This document shows, piece by piece, positions 1 through 7,736 of a stretch of DNA of 64,000 bases. How positions within the stretch are numbered: the first letter of the stretch is position 1; every line of letters starts with the position of its first letter. The translations under genes were made by a program, and so were the position numbers. Source of the stretch: Hyphomicrobiales bacterium (GTDB lineage: Bacteria; Pseudomonadota; Alphaproteobacteria; Rhizobiales; Rhizobiaceae); assembly GCA_900466005.1 (NCBI GenBank), contig UEGQ01000012.1, positions 62,001 through 126,000 of the forward strand, written 5' to 3'. The notes beneath the pieces are model-generated. The model was not told where the DNA came from. It saw only the letters and a program-made list of their open reading frames with translations, and did not search any database.

Positions 1-534
1 TTCGGCGGCACGGTCAATCTTACGACCCACACGTTCTCGCTGGTGGTGCGCGACGTCCTGTGCGAGCTCTACCGGCAGAAAGTCCGGCGGATCGTGGTGG
101 TGAACGGCCACTACGAGAACATCTGGCCTGCGGTCGAAGGCATTGAACTGGCGCTGGATGCGATCGGCCGCGACCGCTGCGACGGGCTGACGATCCTCAG
201 GCTCGACCACTGGGATCTCGTCCAGGCCTCGACCATCGATCGGATCTTCCCTGACGGTTATCCCGGCATCGAGCTTGAGCATGCGAGCGTGATCGAGACG
301 TCCATGATGCTGGCGCTGCGCCCGGAACTCGTCGATCTCGGTCGATCGCTTCACGACGGGCCGGCGAAGTTCAAGCCGTATGATCGCTATCCTCTTCCGC
401 TCGCCGACGTGCCGCCGTCCGGCGTGCTGTCCATGACGGCGGGATCGCAGGCTGAGAAAGGCAATTGGCTGCTGACCGACGTGGTCAGCCGCATGACGCA
501 GATCGTTCGAGACGAATTCGGCATTGGAGGCTAA
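1..534 (+). CDS. Creatininase-family amidohydrolase, C-terminal part (truncated by window edge)
   Basis: The frame is open to the left edge, so the N-terminus is missing; about 177 residues are seen. Creatininase-family enzymes are metal-dependent cytoplasmic amidohydrolases acting on cyclic amides such as creatinine or on formamide-type substrates. Visible family motifs are the NGHYEN segment (metal-binding His of the family's NGHxxN) and the later ELEHASVIETSMML segment, which carries the conserved acidic/His cluster. The TAA stop is followed at once by the next gene, an agmatinase-family hydrolase, so the two are probably co-transcribed and may act on one guanidino or cyclic amide compound. 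Substrate cannot be read from the sequence. Confidence 0.85.
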   Translation, partial: FGGTVNLTTHTFSLVVRDVLCELYRQKVRRIVVVNGHYENIWPAVEGIELALDAIGRDRCDGLTILRLDHWDLVQASTIDRIFPDGYPGIELEHASVIETSMMLALRPELVDLGRSLHDGPAKFKPYDRYPLPLADVPPSGVLSMTAGSQAEKGNWLLTDVVSRMTQIVRDEFGIGG

Positions 535-535
535 T

Positions 536-1486
536 ATGATCAACGGTAAGCATCAGCCGGTGGATGCCGCGGAGGTTCCGCGCTTTGCCGGTCAGGCCAC
601 GTTTATGAGACTTCCTGCCGTGCCGTCCGCCGAGGGGCTCGACATCGCCCTGGTCGGCATCCCGTGGGATGGCGGAACCACCAACCGGGCCGGCGCCCGG
701 CATGGACCGCGCGAGATCCGTAGCCAGTCGAGCCTGATGCGCAAGGTGCATCACGTTTCCAAGATCGCGCCTTTCAGCCTCGCCAATATCGCCGACGTGG
801 GCGACCTCTCCGTCAATCCGATCGATCTGATGGATGCACTCAAGCGCATCGAAGAAGGGATCGCCAGCATCATCGCGGTGGGGGCCATTCCGCTCGCTGC
901 CGGTGGCGACCATCTGACGACACTGCCGGTGCTGCGGGCGGTGGCCCGGCACAGGCCGGTCGGCCTCATCCATTTCGATGCCCATTCCGACACCAACGAC
1001 ACCTATTTCGGCGGCAATCGCTATACGCACGGCACGCCGTTCCGGCGCGCCATCGAGGAGGGGTTGCTCGAGCCCAAGCGCATGGTGCAGATCGGCATTC
1101 GCGGTTCGATCTATGAGACCGACGAGCACGCCTGGGCTGTGGAGCAGGGCATCCGCATCATCTACATGGAAGAGTTCACCCGCCGTGGCGTGGCCGACGT
1201 GATCGCCGAAGCGAAGGCGATCGTCGGTTCGGCGCCCACCTATGTGACCTTCGATATCGACAGCATCGATCCGTCGATGGCACCGGGAACCGGGACGCCT
1301 GAGGTCGGCGGCTTCACCACGCGCGAGGCGCAGCAGATGATCCGTCTGCTCGAAGGGGTCGATATCGTCGGTGCGGACGTCGTCGAGGTGGCACCTCCCT
1401 TCGATCTCGCCGGCATGACGGCGATCGCCGGCGCGACGATGATGTTCGAGCTGATGTGCGTGATCGCGGCGAAATTCCAAGCGTGA
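536..1486 (+). CDS. Agmatinase/arginase-family ureohydrolase
   Basis: A 316-residue protein of normal length for the ureohydrolase family, which uses two Mn ions to release urea from guanidino compounds (agmatine, guanidinobutyrate, guanidinopropionate and similar). All metal-ligand motifs are present: GGDH near residue 125, DAHSD near 147, and DIDSIDP near 240 followed by APGTGTPE. The ATG at 536 was chosen because GGAGG lies just upstream at 526-530; an in-frame TTG at 524 is less likely. It begins 1 base after the stop of the creatininase-family gene. The pairing suggests breakdown of a guanidino compound; agmatine itself is only one option. Confidence 0.9.
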   Translation: MINGKHQPVDAAEVPRFAGQATFMRLPAVPSAEGLDIALVGIPWDGGTTNRAGARHGPREIRSQSSLMRKVHHVSKIAPFSLANIADVGDLSVNPIDLMDALKRIEEGIASIIAVGAIPLAAGGDHLTTLPVLRAVARHRPVGLIHFDAHSDTNDTYFGGNRYTHGTPFRRAIEEGLLEPKRMVQIGIRGSIYETDEHAWAVEQGIRIIYMEEFTRRGVADVIAEAKAIVGSAPTYVTFDIDSIDPSMAPGTGTPEVGGFTTREAQQMIRLLEGVDIVGADVVEVAPPFDLAGMTAIAGATMMFELMCVIAAKFQA

Positions 1487-1790
1487 CGGGATCCGACGGC
1501 GCTGGCCCATCCGCGAGGCGTGAAGGCTGAGGGTGGCCGGGCGGTCGTCTGCACCGAGCAGGTGGCGTTTCACGACACCTGCGAGATTACGCCGTTCATC
1601 GCGCTACGCCTGTGGGATGATCGGGATATTCCGGCGCCGTCGCGCGTGCTCGACAAGATCCACGAGGGCAGGGCCGCTGGCCGGCATCGGGCTTGCCGAT
1701 AACGGCATGAGCGGCTCGAACCTCTACTCGTGCGAAGTATCGATTGGGCCTGCGCATCTTCCGGTTTCCACCTTCACCTATGTCTGGTAC
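1487..1790. other. Stretch without a recognisable gene
   Basis: Short open frames exist on the plus strand (for example 1520-1702) but two frames seem to continue one another, as in a decayed gene. I do not recognise the peptide. It sits between the intact ureohydrolase and a clear FabF remnant, so decayed coding DNA is the likeliest content. Confidence 0.3.
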
Positions 1791-1794
1791 AGGC

Positions 1795-2055
1795 GCGGCC
1801 GCCAGTGCGAAGAGGATGAAACGGTCGGCCTTGCGCTAATCTTCGTTGGCATGACACTGTCAGGATCGAAGCCAGCTTCGCGATCCTGTTCGAAAGGGGG
1901 ACAACTCCGCTCACCTTTGCCGGAAGATCGCCGACAACTTCATCAGGCAGACGGCGGAGGCCAGACTTGCCCGCCAGCAAACGGGCCCACGAACTGCTAA
2001 CGTTCGCACCGAGCGGGCTGACTGCCCCCATGCCGATCACGACGATCCAACGCAT
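1795..2055 (-). pseudogene. Remnant of 3-oxoacyl-ACP synthase II (FabF-like), N-terminal part
   Basis: Reading the minus strand from an ATG at 2055, the peptide begins MRWIVVIGMGAVSPLG and continues with LLAGKSGLRRLPDEVVGDLPAKV, the N-terminus of beta-ketoacyl-ACP synthase II. After about 65 residues similarity moves into other frames (a GFDPDSVMPTK-like stretch, then RFILFALAAA), showing frameshifts. It stops well before the catalytic Cys-His-His region, so no activity is possible. It is one of several gene fragments packed in 1.8-3.3 kb. Confidence 0.7.
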
Positions 2056-2129
2056 GGTCACTCCAGAAGTAAGGTTAGATTTCGCGCACGGCTTGACTGC
2101 TGAACTGACGCAGAAAAGCGCGCTAGCCT

Positions 2130-2738
2130 TCAATCGTCTTGCTCCGAAGCTGCTATACGCTTCACCTCTGCCGCTGCTGCCTCAAGCAGGCGGTCCGACA
2201 GTTTCTGGTCCGTCAGGATCCGAGACAGAGTTACCGCGCCGACCATGAGCGAGAGGGCTGCCATTGCTTTGTGCGCGGCCTCGTCATGATCTTTGATCGC
2301 CATCAGTTCCTCGAGAACCTGCAGGTGTGCCTTGATACCATCCTGAAACGGCTTGCGGACGTCCGGGCTCTGGCGAGCAGCATCGGATCCAAGAGCCACA
2401 AGCGGGCAGCCATCGCCCGTTTCTCCGCGGTGCCCTCTCGAAAGATAGAGGTTGATGACGGCCTGGAGGGGATCGGGGCTCGAAGCGGCGACCGAGAACC
2501 ATCTGCGGGTGGCGCTTTCCATCGCTCGCCGCGATGCAAGCGCTGCCAAATCATCCTTGGATTCGAACTGTTTGTAGAAGCCGCCCTGGGTAAGGCCGGC
2601 ACCTTTCATCAGATCCTTGAGGCCGATGCCGTCAAAGCCACGCTCGCGGAAGAGCCTGTTGGCGACATTGATAACCGTCTCGCGGTTCGCCTCGGCCACG
2701 AGAATCTTCGATGTCAACGTTTTTGGCCCGCTTCGCAT
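2130..2738 (-). CDS. TetR-family transcriptional regulator, start probably replaced
   Basis: About 202 residues from the ATG at 2738. The N-terminal HTH is clear (ETVINVANRLFRERGFDGIGL, then LMKGAGLTQGGFYKQFESKDDL), followed by a C-terminal ligand domain with the GCPLVALGSD motif common in this group. TetR proteins are dimeric ligand-responsive repressors. The odd point is the start: all usable start codons (2738, 2786, 2792) lie in DNA that, read on the plus strand, encodes part of an SDR (2707-2898). The native 5' end seems to have been exchanged at about 2700-2706, so the original promoter and start are gone and expression is doubtful. Confidence 0.65.
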   Translation of the reverse strand: MRSGPKTLTSKILVAEANRETVINVANRLFRERGFDGIGLKDLMKGAGLTQGGFYKQFESKDDLAALASRRAMESATRRWFSVAASSPDPLQAVINLYLSRGHRGETGDGCPLVALGSDAARQSPDVRKPFQDGIKAHLQVLEELMAIKDHDEAAHKAMAALSLMVGAVTLSRILTDQKLSDRLLEAAAAEVKRIAASEQDD

Positions 2739-2898
2739 GATCCGAGCCGTCCTGCCGTCAATGCGAAGTGCGCGCAGCGGTCTCATTGTCAATATCAGTT
2801 CAGTTCTGGGCTTCCTGCCGGCTCCGTTCGTGGGGATCTACGCCAGCACCAAACACGCGATCGAGGGCATGTCCGAATCTCTCGACCACGAGATCCGG
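2707..2898 (+). pseudogene. Fragment of a short-chain dehydrogenase/reductase
   Basis: The plus frame encodes FDVNVFGPLRMIRAVLPSM, then LIVNISSVLGFLP and YASTKHAIEGMSESLDHE. This is the central part of a classical SDR with the catalytic Ser (NISS) and the YxxxK motif (YASTK). Both the N-terminal nucleotide-binding half and the C-terminus are missing. The left end abuts the TetR coding region and the right end abuts an IS66 fragment, so both edges are recombination scars. Confidence 0.7.
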
Positions 2899-2985
2899 AT
2901 GATCGCCAGCTTCTGTGCCGTGCTCCAGCGCCGCTGACGTTCCGGCCCGGCGGGGGAGGTCGTCGAGGTGATCACCGAGCCGCGG
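2899..2985 (-). pseudogene. IS66-type OrfA remnant
   Basis: On the minus strand the short peptide PAGPERQRRWSTAQKLAII resembles the start of the helix-turn-helix protein encoded by the first gene of IS66 elements (consensus GRRRRWSxEQKLAIxxE). Only about 29 codons remain. It directly adjoins the SDR fragment and probably marks the element that broke it. Confidence 0.45.
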
Positions 2986-3218
2986 GTCGGGGCAGGGCAG
3001 GGTGGTTCCATCGCCTGAGGCGGTGGAGGCCTTTGCGTTGCTCGCTGGAATGGGCCTAGAGCATAAAGCTGCACGCCAGTGCCGCCAGGAGGACTGACGA
3101 CGGTGAGAGGGTGGGACAAGCCGCCTGGGCCGGACAATGAGAGTTGGGTCGGGAAAATTGAACAGTTGAGGTAAGGAGCGTTCGGTCTTTGAAGACGGCA
3201 GCGTGCCGGGGAACAGGA
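2986..3218. other. Stretch without a recognisable gene
   Basis: Nothing recognisable in either strand; it lies between two IS fragments and is probably IS-derived or decayed DNA. Confidence 0.3.
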
Positions 3219-3286
3219 GCCATGATGAAGGAACCACCCGCCGCAAGCATAGCCCTGCATTCAAGGCGAAAGCCACCGCTCTCGCG
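3219..3286 (+). pseudogene. IS3-type OrfA remnant
   Basis: One plus frame reads TTRRKHSPAFKAKA, which matches the very start of IS3-family OrfA proteins (consensus RRxHSxxFKAKVALAA). The candidate ATG at 3222 is out of frame with it and similarity stops after about 15 residues. It ends beside the 3' end of the GntR-family gene. Confidence 0.45.
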
Positions 3287-3294
3287 CTGTCTGC

Positions 3295-4308
3295 TCACTC
3301 CTCTACCACACGCGTCAGGTAATCGGCGGTCGCACTTGGGCTTGGAATAATCGCCACGATCTTCATCTGGGCAATAGTGCGATTGACCGAGGCCTCCAGA
3401 TGCGTCTGAAGCATGGAGGCCGCAGCCGCAGTCGCGCCGCGCATCAGAAGCTCGACGATCATCCTCAGTTCCGTGATGATGATCGGATCGCCCGGCAGAC
3501 CGAGAAGACCGAGCAGCCGCTCGATGGCGGTAACCGGCAGGAGATTATTGCGGATCAGTTCCTGCAGCTTCTCGTTCGGCGTCGCCAGGACGCAGGTGTC
3601 GATGAACAGCGTCTGGATATCGGAGGGGTCTTTCAGGAAATCCAGCGTGTGTCGGCCTTCCAGCGTGCTCAGCCGGCCGAAAAGCGCGGTCAGTGCGGCG
3701 CGGTCGATATGGGGAGCCGACGCGATCAGCGCCTGAGGCTCCAGAATGCCGCGCAGCACGAAATGATCCTTGACCGTCTGCGCGGTGAGCGGCCCGGCGA
3801 TCCAGTGCGAGGAGGCGTTCTTGCGCACCAGGCCGCGCTCGCGCAGGCGCGTCAGCACATCGCGGACCACGGTACGGCTGACGTTGAAATGATCGGCAAG
3901 CTCCGTCTCGATAATGCGATACTGGCCGAAGACGACGCAGCCGGCGACGTCCCGCTCGACGATATTGTAGATACGCTCCCACGAGGCGCGGTTCTGCAAG
4001 GCCTCGTCGGCATGCTGGGGAATGATCAGCCCCAGCGTCTTGATGTCGGTGCGGTTGGGTTCCGGTTCGTCGCTGCCCGGACCGACGAGATAGCCGCGCC
4101 CCTTGAAGCGATGCACGAGGCCTTCCGCCTCCAGCGTCTGCAGGGCGCGCTGCACCGGCGCGCGGGAGGTCTGGAGGATCTCGGCGATCGGCCCCTCGAG
4201 CAGCACGAGGCCGACCGGCAGCACGCCTTCGGCGATGTTCGTTCGGAGCACATCCTCGGCGATTTCATACCGGCGTTGTGCGTTTTGTCCCTTGCGGTTT
4301 TCAGCCAT
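3295..4308 (-). CDS. GntR-family regulator with two winged-helix domains and FCD domain
   Basis: A 337-residue protein, about 100 longer than usual FCD-type GntR regulators. Two winged helix-turn-helix segments can be read: residues about 12-78 (IAEILQTSRAPVQRALQTLEAEGLV) and about 112-172 (LADHFNVSRTVVRDVLTRLRERGLV). The second is followed by an all-helical FCD-like ligand domain (about 185-325). GntR proteins are usually repressors released by a pathway metabolite. It is divergent from the 12-kb transporter/catabolic operon beginning at 4877, with a 568-base shared control region, so it is the likely regulator. The doubled DNA-binding domain is the unusual feature. Confidence 0.8.
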   Translation of the reverse strand: MAENRKGQNAQRRYEIAEDVLRTNIAEGVLPVGLVLLEGPIAEILQTSRAPVQRALQTLEAEGLVHRFKGRGYLVGPGSDEPEPNRTDIKTLGLIIPQHADEALQNRASWERIYNIVERDVAGCVVFGQYRIIETELADHFNVSRTVVRDVLTRLRERGLVRKNASSHWIAGPLTAQTVKDHFVLRGILEPQALIASAPHIDRAALTALFGRLSTLEGRHTLDFLKDPSDIQTLFIDTCVLATPNEKLQELIRNNLLPVTAIERLLGLLGLPGDPIIITELRMIVELLMRGATAAAASMLQTHLEASVNRTIAQMKIVAIIPSPSATADYLTRVVEE

Positions 4309-4876
4309 GGACCCGGAAAGCCTTCATGATGGAGCGACGAAGCGGATGACTTGTTTACGGCATTTTCCCTTCGCCGCGCCAGCTCTTCATAAAATGACTA
4401 TTGAATGCAAAATGTGAATTTATGACCTTTGACGCGGAGGTCAAGCGGCTCGTCCTCGGCGGGCAGAGAAAGGATGCGACGCCATCCCGCATTGGTTGCG
4501 GATGGCCGAAATTCCGGATTTCTACGCGCAATGGCCTGATATTCAGGCTCTGCGCGGCTGCCAGTGCGCCCTTGCGTCAGCCGGCAGGCATCCGCATTGC
4601 AGTCACAAATGACCGGCTCACCCGTCAGAGGCAAAACGAATGCAAAATCACAAAAAGAGTATTGCATACAAAAATCATTGATGTCATAGTTTTCGCAATG
4701 ATCGCGCCGGACAAGAAGCGCGGCGAGGTGGACCATTTAAACGCCACGGAACAGTCCTGAACCCGATGCGCCACGCCCTTGGCGCAAGCGCTTCCACGCG
4801 CCCTGAACAACGCTATTGGCGTTCTGGGGCCGTATCGGCGAACGGACAGCCGTGCCCTGAACTGGCGGAAAAAACA
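4309..4876. promoter_or_regulatory. Divergent control region between GntR gene and transporter operon, with ATGCAA repeats
   Basis: There is no convincing gene in this 568-base AT-richer stretch. The 11-mer GAATGCAAAAT occurs twice as a direct repeat (4403-4413 and 4638-4648), and an inverted copy of its core, TTGCAT, is at 4662-4667, followed by AC AAAAA. GntR/FCD regulators commonly bind short inverted repeats, so these are candidate operators. One copy lies about 90 bases from the GntR start and the pair near 4640-4670 lies about 210 bases from the operon start. Confidence 0.45.
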
Positions 4877-5950
4877 GTGTCGACAGTGCTGCAACTTTCG
4901 AATGTCGTGAAGTCCTACGGCGATGCCGTGGCACTCGACGGCATCGACCTTTCCCTGCCCGACGACAGCTATGTGTCGCTGCTCGGGCCGTCGGGTGCCG
5001 GCAAGACGACCCTGCTCAGGGTGATCGCCGGCTTCGAGACCCCGGAACGCGGCGCGATCCGCTTTGCCGGCCGGGATATCGGCGGCGTTGCGCCCTATGA
5101 GCGCGAAATCGGCTTCGTCTTCCAGAATTTCGCGCTGTTCCCGCATCTGACGGTTGAGAAGAACATCGCCTTCGGGCTGGAGAACCGGAAAAACAATCCG
5201 GTCACGGATCCTCAGATCGTGCGCCGAAAGGTGCGCGACATGATCGCGCTGGTCGGCCTGACGGGGCTGGAAGAGCGCGCGGTCACGCAGATCTCCGGCG
5301 GCCAGAAGCAGCGCGTGGCGCTCGCCCGTACGCTTGTCACCGATCCGAAGATGGTGCTGCTCGACGAGCCGCTCGGCGCGCTCGATGCGAACCTGCGCAT
5401 GCGCATGCGCAGCGAGCTTCGCTCGATCCGCGAACGTTGCGGCGTGACCTTCCTGCATGTCACCGGCAGCGAGACGGAAGCGCTGGCCATGGGCGATACG
5501 GTTCTGGTGCTGGACGGCAGGAAGATCGCCCAGCAGGGCGATTCCGATACCGTCTACAATCATCCGGTCTCGCCCGCGGTCGCCCGCTTCTTCAACTGTT
5601 ACAACATCTTTTCCGGCGTCATCGAGGGAGCGGGCTTCAAGACCGCCGCCGGTGTCTTTCCGGTCGGCGCCACCCTGCAGCCCTGCGCGCAGAAGGCCTA
5701 TGCCATCCGTTACGACCGCATCGCCATCCGTCCGGCCGGCACGCCCGCCGGCGAAGGCGAAATCGGCATCGAGGGTGCCTTCCTCGCCAGCGAATACACG
5801 GGATCGGCGATCACCTCCTTCTTCACCCTCGACGACGGCAAGGTCTTCGAGGTGGAGACCCACCTCAGCCACGCCGCGCCCGAAAGCTACGAGCCGCATG
5901 GCCGTTACAGCCTCATCTGGAAGAAGGACGACGCCATTGTCTACGCGTGA
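4877..5950 (+). CDS. ABC transporter ATPase (spermidine/putrescine PotA type) lacking the H-loop histidine
   Basis: GTG at 4877 was chosen (357 aa) because similarity starts there and GGCGG lies just upstream; a longer frame to 4766 would add unrelated residues. Walker A GPSGAGKTT, Q-loop VFQNFALFPH, signature ISGGQKQR, Walker B MVLLDEP and D-loop GALD are present, followed by a C-terminal TOBE-like part. The switch histidine, normally in VTHDQ, is replaced: the segment reads HVTGSETEAL with Gly encoded at 5465-5467. Such proteins usually bind or hydrolyse ATP poorly in their own site. The operon encodes a second ATPase (10701-11810) with intact motifs, so the two may form an asymmetric pair driving the permeases that follow. 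Confidence 0.88.
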   Translation: MSTVLQLSNVVKSYGDAVALDGIDLSLPDDSYVSLLGPSGAGKTTLLRVIAGFETPERGAIRFAGRDIGGVAPYEREIGFVFQNFALFPHLTVEKNIAFGLENRKNNPVTDPQIVRRKVRDMIALVGLTGLEERAVTQISGGQKQRVALARTLVTDPKMVLLDEPLGALDANLRMRMRSELRSIRERCGVTFLHVTGSETEALAMGDTVLVLDGRKIAQQGDSDTVYNHPVSPAVARFFNCYNIFSGVIEGAGFKTAAGVFPVGATLQPCAQKAYAIRYDRIAIRPAGTPAGEGEIGIEGAFLASEYTGSAITSFFTLDDGKVFEVETHLSHAAPESYEPHGRYSLIWKKDDAIVYA

Positions 5951-5997
5951 CGTCCCGACCGCCCGTACCCTGCCCATCCTCCCGGAAAGTTCGACCC

Positions 5998-6888
5998 ATG
6001 ACCGCGATAACTGAAACCTCGAGCGAAAGCTCCACGGTCACGCTCAAACCTGCCAGGGGCCAGTGGCTTCTCGCCCCCGGCGTCATCTGGATGGTGCTGT
6101 TCCTCGTGCTGCCCATGCTGATGATGCTCTACGTATCCTTCTGGACGCAGACCACCTTCAAGATCGAGCCGAAGCTGACGCTGCAGAGCTGGATCACCTT
6201 CTTCACCAGCGACACCTATCTCGGCGCGCTGTGGACGACCGTCCGGATCTGGCTGACGGTTCTCTTGGCCACCGTGCTCGTCGGCTATCCCGCAGCGCTC
6301 TTTGTCGGGCTTTTCATCAAGAACAAGACGCTTTCCACCGTGCTGCTGGTACTGTGTGTCATCCCGTTCTGGACCTCCTTCCTGATCCGCGTTCTCGCTT
6401 GGCGCCCGATGCTCGGCAAGGAAGGCGCGATCAACATGATCCTGATGAAGATCGGCATCATCACCCAGCCGATCGAGGTTCTGCTGTTTTCCGAACTGTC
6501 AGTGGTCATCGGCATGACGCAGATCTACTGCGTCTTCATGGTCGGCCCGATCGCCTTCATGCTCGGCCGTATCGATCCCTCGATCATCGAGGCAGCGGAA
6601 GATCTCGGCGCGAGCTTCTGGCGCATCTTCCGCACCATCATCCTGCCGCTGTCCATGCCGGGCGTGGTGGTCGGCGCGATCTTCGTCTCCGTCATGGTGC
6701 TTGGCGAGTTCGCCACTTCCGCTGCGCTCTCCGGCCGCAAGGTCAACCTGCTCGGCAATATCATCGTCACCCAGGTCGGATCGCTCAAATGGGCCTTCGC
6801 GGCCGTGGCTGGCGTCGTGCTCACCGTGCTGATGGGCGCGGTCGTGGCCGCCCTGCTCCGGGTCGTCGATCTCAAGAAGGAACTCTGA
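5998..6888 (+). CDS. ABC transporter permease (PotB type)
   Basis: A 296-residue inner-membrane protein with about six hydrophobic segments (first near residues 24-48). The EAA loop that docks the ATPase reads EAAEDLGASFWRIFRTIILPLSMPG near residues 195-225. It belongs to the PotB/PotH group of polyamine-type importers. The gene follows the first ATPase by 47 bases and is separated from the second permease by only 2 bases, so the two form the translocation pore together. Confidence 0.9.
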   Translation: MTAITETSSESSTVTLKPARGQWLLAPGVIWMVLFLVLPMLMMLYVSFWTQTTFKIEPKLTLQSWITFFTSDTYLGALWTTVRIWLTVLLATVLVGYPAALFVGLFIKNKTLSTVLLVLCVIPFWTSFLIRVLAWRPMLGKEGAINMILMKIGIITQPIEVLLFSELSVVIGMTQIYCVFMVGPIAFMLGRIDPSIIEAAEDLGASFWRIFRTIILPLSMPGVVVGAIFVSVMVLGEFATSAALSGRKVNLLGNIIVTQVGSLKWAFAAVAGVVLTVLMGAVVAALLRVVDLKKEL

Positions 6889-6890
6889 TC

Positions 6891-7736
6891 ATGAACGCAG
6901 GCGGCATCAAATTCGGCCTTGCGGTCTATACGACCCTCTTCATCGTCTTCCTTTACGGCCCGCTCGCGGTGCTGACCATCCTGTCCTTCCAGGCGGGACC
7001 GGAAGGCGGTCCGCAGTTCCCGATCATCGAATGGTCGACCTACTGGTACAAGCATCTGTTCGGGCTCACGCCGCCATCGCGCATCGCGCCGCTGCCCATC
7101 GACCAGGCGCTCATCCGCTCGATGGCGCTGGCGCTGATGACCACGGTTGTCTCCACCGTGCTGGGCGTGATGTCGGCCCAGGCCTTCCGTCGCAAGTTCC
7201 GCGGCTCGGGCGTGGTCTTCTACCTGATCGTTCTCGGCATGATGGTGCCGGGCGTGCTCGTCGGCCTCGGTATGGCGCTCGTCGCCAACACCTTCGGCAT
7301 CGACCGCCACTGGTGGACGACCGCCTTCGTGCTGCACGTCGTCTATACCTTCCCCTTCGCCTTCCTGGTCATGCTGGCTATCTTCAACCGCTTCGATCCG
7401 AGCGTCGAGGAAGCCGCATGGTCGCTCGGGGTCAGCCCGGCACGCACCTTCCGCAAGATCACCTTCCCGCTGATCTTCCCTGGCGTGCTTTCGGCCATGC
7501 TGTTCGCCTTCACGCTGTCCTATGACGAGTTCTCGCGCACGCTCTTCGCCTCTGGCCGCGATCTCACCCTGCCGCTCGCCATCTACGGTACATTCTCCGT
7601 GGAAGTGCATCCGAACGTCTTCGCCTTCGGCGTGCTCACCACCCTCTTCTCCTTCGCGCTTCTGTCGGTCTACGCGATCCTGATGGGTCTCTCCGTCCGC
7701 CGCGCCAAGCGCATCGCCGTTCAGGAAGACGCATGA
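6891..7736 (+). CDS. ABC transporter permease (PotC type)
   Basis: A 281-residue membrane protein with about six transmembrane segments and the EAA loop EEAAWSLGVSPARTFRKITFPLIFPG at about residues 180-205. It is the second, PotC-like, half of the pore. It starts 2 bases after the first permease and its TGA overlaps the ATG of the following SDR by 4 bases, indicating translational coupling of transport and catabolism. Confidence 0.9.
   Translation: MNAGGIKFGLAVYTTLFIVFLYGPLAVLTILSFQAGPEGGPQFPIIEWSTYWYKHLFGLTPPSRIAPLPIDQALIRSMALALMTTVVSTVLGVMSAQAFRRKFRGSGVVFYLIVLGMMVPGVLVGLGMALVANTFGIDRHWWTTAFVLHVVYTFPFAFLVMLAIFNRFDPSVEEAAWSLGVSPARTFRKITFPLIFPGVLSAMLFAFTLSYDEFSRTLFASGRDLTLPLAIYGTFSVEVHPNVFAFGVLTTLFSFALLSVYAILMGLSVRRAKRIAVQEDA

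Noticed and set aside
1520-2000. Possible small genes downstream of the ureohydrolase
   Set aside because: Two overlapping plus frames look like one decayed sequence; no start with a good ribosome-binding site and no recognisable family.
4398-4760. Short frames on both strands in the spacer between the GntR gene and the operon
   Set aside because: They overlap each other and the AT-rich repeats, have no homology I recognise, and occupy the place where promoters must be.
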